A stretch of DNA of 64,000 nt from Flammulina velutipes (Eukaryota > Basidiomycota > Agaricomycetes > Agaricales > Physalacriaceae), in NCBI GenBank assembly GCA_011800155.1, contig CM022369.1, positions 3,162,001 through 3,226,000 of the forward strand, in the 5' to 3' direction. A model generated the notes under the pieces. It searched no databases. It saw nothing but the letters and a program-made list of their open reading frames with translations, and was not told the DNA's origin. This document shows positions 21,404-31,478 of the stretch, piece after piece; position 1 is the stretch's first letter; each line of letters opens with the position of its first letter. A program made the translations under genes and the position numbers.

Positions 21404-22324
21404 ATGTCGGGCTATCCGCAGACCTCCAACGCCCAACTAGCTCATCTGCTGAGCGAGAGCTATCGCGAAATAGAGATTCTGCGTGCAGCTCAGAGCAGTC
21501 ACGCCACCGCAGGAAGAGACGATATTATTGCTCAGAAAGACTCGATCATTGCAGATCTCCGAAACCGACTTGAAAGGGCGGGGCGCGTGTGGGAAGCCGT
21601 CAAGGGCGCGCTGGGCGATTTAGACGAGCGCGCGCGCGAAATGGAAGGCGCATTGCTCGTCGCCGGCGACATGGGCAGAAAGAGAGAAAGAGAAAGTGGC
21701 GACCCGCCCCGCGACGGACTCGCAAAAAAGTCAAGGACGAATCCATATCCTGCCGTCGCGTCCACTTCAACATCAGTAATCTCACTCCCGCCGGTTCCCG
21801 GTCCGGTACCTCCCGCGTCCGTCTATCCACCGACGAACGAAGTGGGTCAGCGTATATGTCGTGCATGTGGTCGTCCAGGGCGGTACAAGGAGGACAAGTG
21901 CGTGGAAAAATGGGGGCCAGGACCACTCGGACCAGGTACAGTCTGCGATAGGTGCCGAAAGAAGATGAAGCGTGAGGCATCTTCCCTCCAAGTCAGCCAA
22001 CCATTACAATCCCAGCCGCAACAGCAACCGCCACCTCCGCCACCTTCTTCATCTCCTTCCCAACAACCTCCATCACATCGTTCAGCCGGCCACCGCACCG
22101 TCCAAACTCCCCAGCGCACTATAGGAGCTCTACCCCCGCTTCAAGTTCCCTCCGCCCCGGCTCCCCGTCCCCCAGTCGCTAGGGAGGACGCGGACCCTCG
22201 TCCGCGCGAGCACAACCCCAATGATGATGCAGAAGACACCGACGCAGACGGCGAGGTCGACGAAGATGCTGATGTATTGGAGGCCGTCGAAGCTTCCGAA
22301 TCACGACAATCGCGGGAACGATAG
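21404..22324 (+). CDS. GATA-like zinc-finger protein with coiled coil
   Basis: Single-exon protein of 306 residues. An N-terminal coiled coil (about residues 8-80, with regular Leu/Ile and Glu/Arg spacing) is followed by a basic stretch (GRKRERES, KKSRT). Then comes a four-Cys motif: CRACG at about residue 150, and CDRC about 25 residues further on, preceded by WGPGPLGPGTV. The order Cys-x2-Cys, Trp, Gly-Pro, Cys-x2-Cys is that of a GATA finger, but the loop is longer than the usual 17-18 residues and there is an extra Cys (DKCVEKW). The rest is a Gln/Pro-rich low-complexity segment and a strongly acidic C-terminus, as in transcriptional regulators. A nuclear DNA-binding role is inferred, not shown. 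No named orthologue is recognised. Confidence 0.7.
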   Translation: MSGYPQTSNAQLAHLLSESYREIEILRAAQSSHATAGRDDIIAQKDSIIADLRNRLERAGRVWEAVKGALGDLDERAREMEGALLVAGDMGRKRERESGDPPRDGLAKKSRTNPYPAVASTSTSVISLPPVPGPVPPASVYPPTNEVGQRICRACGRPGRYKEDKCVEKWGPGPLGPGTVCDRCRKKMKREASSLQVSQPLQSQPQQQPPPPPPSSSPSQQPPSHRSAGHRTVQTPQRTIGALPPLQVPSAPAPRPPVAREDADPRPREHNPNDDAEDTDADGEVDEDADVLEAVEASESRQSRER

Positions 22325-23889
22325 CCCCAATGACCTCGTAGGAGAGCGTTCTATTCGCGAACCGCTTTTTCTAGCACAATACGACGCGATCGAGGTCCCG
22401 ATCATACAGTGGAAACGGTGGCGTGACCGTCATGACCTCTTCCTCCCTTTGCTGTATTCCGTTTACCAGCTTTACGCATTTGTATTCACTAGAGATACCT
22501 CAACATTACCGAACATTCATCCCTCTCAATCATATACCAGTGTATTTTTCATTTTGTTTCCTCTTTGTGCACGCCCATGATATCTTTCGTTGCGCGACAA
22601 TTTCAGCAGCATCGTTTTGGTAGATGGCATGAATATGTATGTGTTCTTAGTATTTCGAGTATTCCGGTCCGCAGAAATGGCACGTCAAATTCTGATAAAA
22701 ACCAAACGGGACGCCACCGCCGTGCTCGGCATATCGGACATTGAAATGTACCTGTTCACTTGCCGCGATGACTGCGCTTGCCGCCACTGTGAGTTGAGTG
22801 ACAGTGTTTCCAGCCAACATCGACGCCGAAAGCCTCAATATCCGAAAGGGAATGCGTACTATGCAGAGAGATAGAAACGGGCTTGTTCACAGAACATCAC
22901 ACACCTCTGGTTGACTTAACGGCGAGCGCCTCAAGTACGTCTTCCTTATAAGAACACGGCTCAATCTCAATTCCCGCATCCAGAACATATTCGCTACATA
23001 GATTAATCTCTCTATGGGTGGGATACACTCAATTGGGAAACATCCTGACCCCAGAAAATCATGAGGACTTGAAATCACTTCCCTACCAGCGTGGTTGAAC
23101 GCAATTATGGAATTGTATGTTAGTTTCACTCCCCTGTTTTCACTTGCGCTTATTCTCGGAGCTAGGACTAACAATAGTCGCGTATCGCAGAGGAGTTTAT
23201 GTCGTTTGAGAGGGTGTCCCAAAACGCTCAACCACACAGACTAGTAACTCTCTCACGTCCTTCCCTAAATTGAAACTACCAGGGACGCATACGAGTCCAT
23301 GTCATCCTTGTCGTATTGGTATGCTGGATAACAGAACAGTTGTCGGATCCTTCCGACTGGTGCTGATTGCTTGAACTCGAATGAACTGAGGTTGGTGCCA
23401 GCCTTGGAGACGTCTTTGATAATCTCGTTCTTATTCTTAGATTTCACGCGCTACAGGGTTTCAAAGTTCATCGATCATCGTCCATGGGCGCGTTGGGAAA
23501 CATCCTGTCGGTTTTCATAAAGGTTTTTTTGAATTACCGTGACTTTCCCGACCGGTGCGATTATGCGACGGTAAGTTGTTTTCGCACTTACTCTTGAGGT
23601 CAGGACTGACAATAATCGCGTATCAACAGTATCGTAAAGGAGCATCTCTTGTTCGAGATGTCCCACAACCGACACATACTCTCACGTCCTTCTCCAAACT
23701 TCCAGGGGCGCATCTATGTCATAATGTGTTGTTGGATAGCACATTTGTCTTGACGGGCCCTGCCGACCGAGTACTGAGTCGGAAGTACTGAATACTTGAA
23801 TTTGATTGATGGATTAAGATTCCGTAGGTGAAGTTAGTACCGCCAGACCTTTTATCGCTCAAATTTGGTATAGCCCTTCATTTTCGGGG
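22325..23889. repeat. Decayed region with a diverged direct duplication
   Basis: No intact gene is seen. Two segments resemble each other: about 23150-23310 and 23590-23740. Both contain an intron-like 3' end (CTRAC, then a sequence close to AATARTCGCGTATC, then CAG) and a similar downstream block containing CTCTCACGTCCTTC. They look like diverged copies of one spliced gene fragment whose family I cannot name; stops interrupt every frame I tried. Confidence 0.45.
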
Positions 23890-24703
23890 GTGATACATAC
23901 GCGTAGCCCTTGCGGTCCCCAGCAGGCCTGACTACCAGACCTCCAAGACTTGAGTATCCTGCGGGGGTGCTATGGAGAGCGGGCCAGAGTGCCTGGCGGC
24001 CAGTTTGCCAAGAACGTTGTAACGAGTAAGGGTCCAATGCGAGACGCGTTCGCGGCGGGGGTGGGTGAAATACACTTGGGTGGGATTTGCCAATTTGTGG
24101 TTAGAACCCGAATATTGTCCGTTAGTACGTCTCTATTCAGTTGGGTATAATGGGGTAGATATTTGACGGGTTTCATATAGGGTATAGACTCGTGTGATCT
24201 TTTGAAGATCTTTGCATACTAACTCGGCGCTTGCCGACAAATGTGGCGGACAGGTTTGGAGGTGGCATGCCTGCGTGTTGCGTGTGTTTTGCGGATCTCA
24301 AAAGGCTCGTGTATCTACAGTCTGCGTGGCTTTGAATGTATTGCTGATTCTGTGCATTCTAGATAAACCCTCCGAAGTGTTGAAGAAGGTACCCGAACGT
24401 ACTACATGGTCTTCGACAATTGTCAAGAAATGCTTACACTCGAGGTCATTGTTCACTGTGTACGCCACCTCGTCTCAAATTAAAACCACGTTTATCTCCC
24501 AGTCGCTTATGTCCGGTTTCCCTGGCTCTCCGCGAGTCTCTTTATTGAGAAAGGCGATGTCGAAACATATAGTTGCTAGCTCGTATCCGCATCCCCTCGC
24601 GCATACGGCGACCTTGGCGAAGACCGATGGGAAGGGCATGTCATGGGATGAACACTGGAATTGTTGCATGCGACCGTTCATCCTACGTGATATACGAAGA
24701 TGA
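23890..24703 (+). pseudogene. ALG1 pseudogene (3' half)
   Basis: On the plus strand this tracks the ALG1 gene at 18438-20488 in order. Matched pieces include CTTGAGTATCCTGCGGG with GAGCGGGCCAGAGTG, the block GGTCCAATGCGAGACGCGTT, then GATTTGCCAAT, then CTTTGCATACTAACTCGGCG, and finally a well preserved last-exon equivalent reading SLMSGFPGSPRVSLLRKAMS and later MSWDEHWNCCMRPFILRDI. The exons between are full of substitutions and indels, and the 5' half of ALG1 is missing, so it cannot encode the enzyme. The last exon is clearly better preserved than the rest. Confidence 0.8.
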
Positions 24704-25221
24704 GTTCATTTTTCGGATCTATCCATGTTACATCCCTATATGACGCGCATTTCTGAGCCAACACCTACGGTGATGGTTGCTTGTTCCTTTCGAGGTTACC
24801 CAGGGACCCTCATTCGTATAGTGTTTGCAGGAGGCGCGCGCTCAACGCTGATACACTTGGCAACGACTTTCGTCGGCCGTCGTCTATGAGTTGCCACCCG
24901 AAGAGCGCCACTAACTTAGTATACCACTGACGCGCTAGTGATAAATGCCTCTCGACCTGAATCCGAGCGCGACCTGAAACCATTATCTCGTTGATCTCCA
25001 ATGATTTTCGAGCCCAAATGGTATGTACGTTGTTCTGAGCCTAGCCCCCGACTCGCACAACTCGTTTCAGGGAGCGCGCAGCTTGATGCGCCACTCCTTG
25101 TTCTTCTAAACTAGGTGGTTTACGCGCTGGACTAGGTATACTATGGGATTTTGTCTATAAAGCCTCCAGGGAATGAAAAATGGGGACCTGCAGAATCACC
25201 CGTTCTTTTCTACGCCTACCG
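24704..25221. other. Spacer upstream of the DUF6593-type gene
   Basis: No gene recognised. The right end holds the TATA box of the next gene. Confidence 0.5.
25156..25162 (+). promoter_or_regulatory. TATA box of the DUF6593-type gene
   Basis: TATAAAG. An upstream ATG at 25180 would lie only about 24 nt away and so at or before the transcription start, which favours the ATG at 25222. Confidence 0.55.
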
Positions 25222-25958
25222 ATGTATTTCAATCCTTACGCTCAAGGGGGATGGTCCAACCTCGCGAACGCGCATGGGGTGAATAACGGTCCCTGGGAGC
25301 CGTCCAATCCTCCCGCAGCGTCGGTGTACGGGGCTCTTCCTTTCGCGTCTGCTTCTGCGTCTGCGCCAGAGGCTATGCTTCGCTTCGTCTTCAAGTACGA
25401 GACGACGATCCTCGACTCGATCGTGTGGGACCCGCGGAAACGGCCGTACTATCGCGTCAAGGAGGACGCGATGTCCTCGAGACGGACGGTGTTCATGAAT
25501 ACGGACAATACGACGTTCGCGACTCTTGAGTGGCGGCCTGCTCCATCGACGGTGGAGATTAATGGGTTGGTGGAAAAGCAGAGTGTGGCGTCGTGGTTGC
25601 CGTTGAGTCAAGATAGAAGGTGGGTTTCTTTTGTGCTTTGGGTGCTAGGGAATGTGAAACTGATTGGTATGGTGTAGTCAGCGTGGGATGTATGCTCGAA
25701 ATACATGGTACGCGTGGATTCCTCGGGAGGATTCTATACAGGTGCGTTCTGATTTCGTCCTTTACTTCACATCTAATCATCACTCCAAAGCTCTTTGCGG
25801 CTACTCGAGGATCTGCGGCACCCGTTCTTTGCGCGCGGATGACTCGCGGTGACAAGTACGTTATACTGGAGATGACCCCCCGTGCTGTGCAGATCGGACT
25901 CGTTGAGTTCTGCATCGTTGCTACGGTCGTGTTGCAGTCTGGGTGCAACATTGAGTAA
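25222..25958 (+). CDS. DUF6593-type basidiomycete protein
   Basis: Protein of 209 residues of a family common in mushrooms that I recognise as DUF6593-like; its function is unknown. Exons 25222-25619, 25678-25741 and 25791-25958 join in phase. It begins MYFNPYAQGGW, then an N-terminal low-complexity part, then the domain: a strand with LRFVFKYETTILDSIVWDP, YYRVKEDA, a central TLEWRPAPSTVEINGL and WLPLSQD, a Tyr/Trp-rich YARNTWYAWIP, and a C-terminal strand pair ending FCIVATVVLQSG. The ATG at 25222 was chosen because of TATA spacing and because the family usually starts near this point; the upstream ATG at 25180 would add 14 residues. Confidence 0.7.
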
Positions 25959-26376
25959 AACACAATCTTTTTCTATTCTAACATCTCAATAATTCCTACA
26001 TGCTCATACTATTTTATTACCGTAGATTGAAGCTTGCCCATATAATCAGTAGACAGTGGCTAGCTAATAATGCATGCATGTAGATGAAGTTTGATTATAT
26101 TTCTATAAAATAATATTGTTTTTTTCTGGCTGTTCTTTGGGAGCGGAGGCTTTTCTCTCATCGAATCTATGAAGCGGACGAGAGCGCAGGAAGATGAACG
26201 CTATATTGTTCGGTGTCGAAGTACGGGAAATATTTCATTCCCACTATGATTCTTCCAATGAACAAATGAAAATCACGATGTAAGTATTCTCGTTCGCGAT
26301 CTGGACAGCGGTGCACATTTAGACGCCACCGCGGCACGATCGGCCCGATTTACGTCAGTTCAAAACTTCCATTTGA
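25959..26376. other. AT-rich spacer
   Basis: Strongly AT-rich around 25960-26130, consistent with the 3' end of one gene and the promoter of the next. No gene is seen. Confidence 0.5.
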
Positions 26377-27615
26377 ATGACTGCACTTCCTGCCACCATC
26401 GACACCGCGAACACTGCCATCCGAGATGCATACGCACGATGCAAGGAGATTGAAACGGCTCTCTCAAAGGAATCAAACACACTAAATTTGATCCATCTTC
26501 GCATTGTCGGTTATCTGCTACTTGAGGGGCCGTCGCTTGCAGCCAAAGAATGGGCCGCCTCTTCTGTGTTATCATGTCTAGACGACGACTCGCAAGTGCT
26601 TAAATTCGGCGAACTCCTCGACCGCCACTTCCTCCGGTGCTGTACGTGTAATTTCCAAAACTTTTCTTCCCGACTGTACCGACATTCTAATAGCACGCCC
26701 AAAAATGAGTGAGGATTGGAGTCCACCAAGGTCACGATATTCTCCGAGACCAACGTTCGAGGAGAGCATTTTGGCTACCTTGCGAGAGTCGCCGCCACAA
26801 GACCACAGCCAGGCCAAGAAACTTGTGAGTTCGTTCCGAGTCGTTGGTTTACGATATGTCAATTGGACTGGCTTGCAGACTCTTATTCGCGACTCGCATC
26901 GGTGTGTGTTGAGCCGTGCTATGGACGACGCGATTCTCGGGGATTATCCTGCTTTATACACAACTGGTTCGGGAGTGCCAATCAGATTCACTGACTGTGC
27001 CTATATCTTTGACGAGAGTATAAACGTGCTTTCAACGGCTACGGTAATTATTGCCGAGGTATGTTTCTTTCTTTTCTATCAATCCACCTATCACCCCGTC
27101 TCACTTCGATTTCAGCAAGAGTACGCTACGAATTTTTGCACGATCTTAGGCTATATGGGTTTCCCAGGCATTCTCGATGAACTGCAGGGCGCTGGTGTCC
27201 ACTCGCTAAGAAACACCATGACACTGAGTAATCAACTCCATCGTTACTTTGATTCCTTCCGCCTTTGGTTGGAAGAAACTGTACGTTTTATATTTGCCGA
27301 GGCTTGAACTACACTCACTACTGGAACTTCTAGGAAACACCGAATAGGTATCAAGTCCGAACAGAACCTCGTACTGAGGGAGCGGTAGCTCAAGAGGGTA
27401 TCCCTCCCTTTGTCACCTTTGTCGCTGCTCACGAGTTGGACCTTCCCTCTCCGGAATATCTTCGCATCCATGCATCGTGCTGTCGGATTGCAGGTTTATC
27501 GGGGGCGGCCGAGTGGTACAGGAAGCTTGAGAGGGACGAGGAGGATTACTCTGATTCTGCTGGAGGGGGCGCGTTTGGAGATATCTTGATGGACAAACTC
27601 GCTCAAATTCAGTAG
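26377..27615 (+). CDS. HNH-type protein with altered core histidine
   Basis: Member of the basidiomycete HNH-endonuclease-like family (HNH_2 type). Four exons (26377-26641, 26694-27058, 27116-27280, 27334-27615) give 358 residues in phase. After an N-terminal helical region, the HNH-like core reads LIRDSHRCVLSRAMD, corresponding to the usual R-D-x-x-R-C-V-x-T-G, and later RFTDCAYIFDESIN. Most relatives have A-H-I in this last segment; here it is AYI, so the general-base His appears lost. The C-terminal segment LPSPEYLRIHASCCRIAGLSGAAEWY is well conserved in the family. It is convergent with HEM3. It is probably a full-length gene with an inactive or altered nuclease site; the cellular role of the family is unknown. 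Confidence 0.75.
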
Positions 27616-27821
27616 CTGAGCTCTCGAAGAATGTGGCTTTCGCCCCTCCTTTTTTTGTTGGAACGGAGCAAGAGTGGAGTACTACAATGCGGCGGGTAGT
27701 GTTGGTAGATGATTATTCGAATACAGGTCATACGACGACGACGATCCATAATGTACATTGTGCGCCACACTCAGAGGTGCATCATTAGTTTGTACATTTC
27801 GTATGGCTCTCTAGGTATCTA

Positions 27822-28931
27822 TCAAGAACTTGCTACCTTTTCCACCTTTTCAGCTTGGAGCGCACGCTGCTCGCGGTCCACATTAATTTCCTCAAGAATG
27901 CCTCTGGCCCCCATGTCAACCAAAGTCTTTGCCAGCGCCGCTCCAAGTGCCTCTGCGCCATCCAGATCGTCGACTGCACCCTTGACCGTATGCTCAACGT
28001 GCCTAGACGCATCCAGCGACGTGACGCAGCCCGTGATCTCCAGCACACCGTCCTCATACTTGGACGCGACGCCCACGGGGACACTGCACCCTCCCTCCAG
28101 AACGCGCAGGCAAGCCCTCTCCGCGAAACAGCATAGATGCGTCGTGCGATGCGTGATAGCCTCGCACAGTCGTAGCGCCTCCGGGTCGTCGTTCCGTATC
28201 TCGACACCGATGGCGCCCTGTGAAACTGCGTGGAAGAGAAGAGGCGGGGTGAGGTCCATGGCGATGCGATGGCCCAATCCTAGACGGACAAGTCCAGCTT
28301 TGGCAAGAACAAGGGCAGAGTATTTGCCGTTCTCGTCGTCTAGTTTAGCGAGTCTGCTGTCACTGCGATGGGCACGCATTAGAGAATGGGACTCGGATAG
28401 GGAGATCCTCACATATTTCCGCGCTGAACGATTATCAGTTATCATCTATACCATAGAGAAACGACGTACACAATCTGCGAATTCCAGCAGAGGATATCGC
28501 CTCTTCAGCTGGGCGATGCGCCGAATGCTGCCCGTGCCAATCACGCTGCCCGCAGGGATGTCGTCCAGCGTCCTCCACACGTCCCTCTTGCTCTGCTTGA
28601 TCACCAAGCTGTCCGCCGGGTCGGCCCTCTCCAGCACAGCGCCAATCATACATCCATCCGGTAACGTCGTTGGGACATCCTTGAGCGAGTGCGCTAAAAA
28701 GTCCACGGTCGTTTCCTTGAGCGCCACCTCTAGCTCTTTCGTCCATAAAGCCTTGCCCCCAATGAGGTACAGCGCGGTCGACTTGTTCACGTCCCCGCCG
28801 CTCTGGATGAACTCGGCGCTGAATTTTGTGTGAGGTTCAAAGGCTTGTAGGGCATCGAGGGCTTGGTTCGTTTGGACGCGCGCCAGCGGTGAGCCGCGCG
28901 ATGCCAACACGAATGCCCGCGGTTCAGTCAT
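27822..28931 (-). CDS. HEM3: Porphobilinogen deaminase (hydroxymethylbilane synthase)
   Basis: Condenses four porphobilinogens to hydroxymethylbilane in cytosolic haem biosynthesis. Three exons: 28931-28470, an 11-nt microexon 28423-28413, and 28362-27822 (337 residues, in phase). Recognised segments are VLASRGSPLARVQTNQ, IQSGGD, LIGGKALWTKELE, AHSLKDVPTTLP (substrate-binding region) and GSVIGTGSIRRIAQL. RGNIDSRLAKLD is assembled across the microexon. RACLRVLEGGCSVPVGV carries the Cys that holds the dipyrromethane cofactor. The start at 28931 was chosen because the family starts near here; an in-frame upstream start at 29030 would add a 33-residue extension not expected for a cytosolic enzyme. 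Convergent with the HNH-type gene, about 200 bp apart. Confidence 0.95.
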
Positions 28932-29367
28932 CGATGGCAAGAGGAAGAAAGGTGGATCAGGCAAACCCGTTCCTCGACTCCGCGTTCTCGTTCTCGGAAT
29001 GATACTTACTCGGAATACAAAGAAATGCACGTCTAATCTTCCAGTGGCGGAATGAACACATTTTGAATCACGAAAACGATATTATTGCATGTAGTATAAA
29101 TTGTGTATCGAACAGAACCAACGCAAGATACCAGTAAAGCAGCATCTCCCAGCTAGGTCGAGTACGACGTTTCTCTACTTCCCCGCGAGCGCCTGAACGT
29201 CCCTGTATAATAAACGGACGACAAGTGACTCTATAAGCGGGGAGGCATAAAGAGAACCAAGCGCGAAAAAAATTCACTCTTATAGAAAATTGATGTTTGG
29301 CCGTGCTTGGCTGGGGTCTTGAAAGGATGTGTGCATGCTCAATCCATGCTTGCTGTAGGCGCGCACG
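28932..29367. other. Divergent spacer between HEM3 and the E2 gene
   Basis: About 0.44 kb shared promoter space between HEM3 (minus) and the UBE2W-like gene (plus). Nothing else is recognised. Confidence 0.5.
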
Positions 29368-30261
29368 ATGGCTTCCATCTCGTCCCGACGTCTGGCCAAG
29401 GAGCTCACGGAAATCAAGAATGAAGGCTGTCCAGTCGGTGTGCCCTCATCTACGCGCACCCTTTGCTGTCCAAACTGACTCGCGCAGGCATAAACATCGT
29501 TAAAGCGGACGACTTTACGGCGTGGCAGTTCACCATCGAAGTCATGGGTGAATCACTCTACAAGGTATCCTCATCTGCGTCTATGAGTGAGAGGAACTCA
29601 TTAGCTCAGTATCGCACGTTAGGGAGAGGTCTTTACGCTGCTGTTTAGATTCGATAGGGATTATCCTATATCGTCCCCTGCTGTGCAGTTTGTCGTGTCA
29701 GAGGGCAGGACGTCGCCTGTCCATCCGGTGAGCATGTGGCTTTGTTCTCTGTAGATCTTGCTCACGATGTACTGCAGCACGTATACTCAAATGGCCATGT
29801 ACGTTTACTATCAGATGCACGGTTGCTGACCTGACCATGGATGAAGATATGCGCATCCATCCTTGGAACGGAGTGGTCCCCCGTCCTCAGTGTTGTGGCC
29901 GTCTGTGTGACGCTGCAAAGTATGCTCGCCTCGTGCAAGGTGCGTCCCCCATACACGCCTCCCCGTTCCCCTCGTTGATATCCCGCGATAGAAGAAGGAA
30001 AGGTAGTCGTGCAATTCTCTTGCTTCCGGTGTACTCAAACTCTGCTCGGTAGGCCTACGGATAACGATCGATACGTTCAGCACGCACCGGACAATCCAAA
30101 GAAGGTAACGCCACGATGACTTGTGTATTAATTCGGTCTGACCTCTGTTCCCGCTCGTAGACACAATGGCACTACGATGGCAAGTGATCTCTCCCGACTT
30201 TTTCGTTCTGACAGCTCATACCTTTCCTATAGATGACACGTACGTTGGCTTCACTTGTTAA
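29368..30261 (+). CDS. UBE2W-like ubiquitin-conjugating enzyme E2
   Basis: E2 of the UBE2W type, which in animals attaches ubiquitin to protein alpha-amino groups; the same activity is inferred here from family. Nine exons: 29368-29437, 29488-29564, 29623-29727, 29778-29798, 29847-29939, 29992-30002, 30053-30104, 30161-30179, 30233-30261 (158 residues). The exons of 21 and 11 nt are very small. The last intron uses a GC donor (GCAAGT at 30180), the only choice that keeps the conserved WHYDD tail. Key features are RRLAKELTEIKN, FRFDRDYPISSP, HPHVYSNG spanning exons 3-4 (the HPN Asn replaced as in UBE2W), catalytic Cys in ICASILG, EWSPVLSV and MLASCKKKERP. Conventional gene finders are likely to misannotate it. 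It is followed after 169 bp by NFU1. Confidence 0.88.
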
Positions 30262-30430
30262 ATAACACTGGCTTACTTATTGACCAGGGTCTAATCCCCA
30301 CCGTATATTGTACATGTAGTCGAATTCGGAATAACTATACCACATTGAAATTGCGCCACATTTGATGTCATCGATGCCGCCGGCACTCGGAAGATTTTAG
30401 TAATGCACTGGCTGACAGCGAACCATCATC

Positions 30431-31381
30431 ATGGCCACCCACAACTGTCTACGCGCATTCGCAAGAACACCTTTTCGCCCAAGAAATGTCCAATTCCGAA
30501 GCATAGCTTCATCGCCTGTGACCTACGCCTCGCGACACGGACGACGGTTCGCGACTGAATCATCCATTGTGCCCACATACCGTTCTGCAGCGAATGCGCA
30601 CCCCAATCCTCCAATGAGTGCGTATACAGTGTTCCCAACAGGAGTGCCAGCTAACTGTCAACCAGCCCGGTCGATGTTCATCCAAACAGAAAATACACCC
30701 AACGACGACTCGCTAAAATTCATTCCTGGATGCTCAGTCATGGGCGACGGCACCGCCGAGTTCCTCGACACACGCTCTGCCCTCTCCTCCCCGCTCGCCA
30801 TCCGCCTAATGGGCATCGAAGGCGTCAAAGCCGTATTCTACGGCCCGGACTTTGTGACGGTGTCCAAGGATTCGGAGAATACATGGGCTGTGGTGAAGCC
30901 CGAGATATACTCGATACTTATGGAGTTCTTCTCCTCTGGCCAGGCGTTGTTCCGCACGCAGGAGGAAAAGGACAATGCGGGACCGCAGGATACGAAGATT
31001 CTGGATACGGACTCGGAGACGGTGGCGATGATTAAGGAGTTGTTGGAGACGAGGGTGAGGCCGGCGATTATGGAGGATGGAGGTGATATTGAGTTTCGTG
31101 GGTTTGAGGAGGAGGGGTCGGGGTTGGTTAAAGTTAAGCTGAAGGGCAGCTGTAGGGGGTGTGATTCGAGCACGGTTACGCTTAAGAGTGGGATTGAGCG
31201 CATGCTGATGCATTATATTCCAGAGGTCAAGGGTGTCGAACAGGTATGTTTCCATGTTCTTTTCAACTCGTCTTCTCATCTCGTCTCTCTGCAGGTCCTT
31301 GACCAGGAGGAAGAGATTGCCATTGACGAGTTCAACAAGTTGGAACAACGTCTGGGAGAGGGTAGTTCACGGCCGCAGTAA
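30431..31381 (+). CDS. NFU1: NFU1 iron-sulfur cluster scaffold protein
   Basis: Mitochondrial Fe-S cluster carrier acting late in assembly for lipoate synthase and respiratory proteins. Exons 30431-31243 and 31295-31381 (299 residues); the 51-nt intron is in frame and stop-free, so retention would add 17 residues. The N-terminus is Arg/Ser-rich and lacks acidic residues (about residues 1-45), fitting a mitochondrial presequence. The Nfu N-domain contains MFIQTENTPNDDSLKFIPG and SPLAIRLMGIEGVKAVFYG. The C-terminal NifU domain has RPAIMEDGGDIEF and the cluster-binding CRGC within KGSCRGCDSSTVTLKSGIE, followed by HYIPEVKGVEQV. All expected parts are intact. Confidence 0.95.
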   Translation: MATHNCLRAFARTPFRPRNVQFRSIASSPVTYASRHGRRFATESSIVPTYRSAANAHPNPPMSAYTVFPTGVPANCQPARSMFIQTENTPNDDSLKFIPGCSVMGDGTAEFLDTRSALSSPLAIRLMGIEGVKAVFYGPDFVTVSKDSENTWAVVKPEIYSILMEFFSSGQALFRTQEEKDNAGPQDTKILDTDSETVAMIKELLETRVRPAIMEDGGDIEFRGFEEEGSGLVKVKLKGSCRGCDSSTVTLKSGIERMLMHYIPEVKGVEQVCFHVLFNSSSHLVSLQVLDQEEEIAIDEFNKLEQRLGEGSSRPQ

Positions 31382-31478
31382 GTCTGGTATGTACCCATCT
31401 GTCCTTGACTCATCTTTGCTCTGATACAGGATGGCGCAGTACATGTCCCACTAATTTAATACACTCATCTATCTAATA

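Noticed and set aside
27709..28833. 374-codon open frame on the plus strand
   Set aside because: It is antisense to HEM3 exons, whose conserved motifs are clear on the minus strand; the long frame is a codon-bias shadow.
28932..29030. N-terminal extension of HEM3
   Set aside because: It would add 33 residues rich in Arg and Pro upstream of the family-typical start of a cytosolic enzyme; no support.
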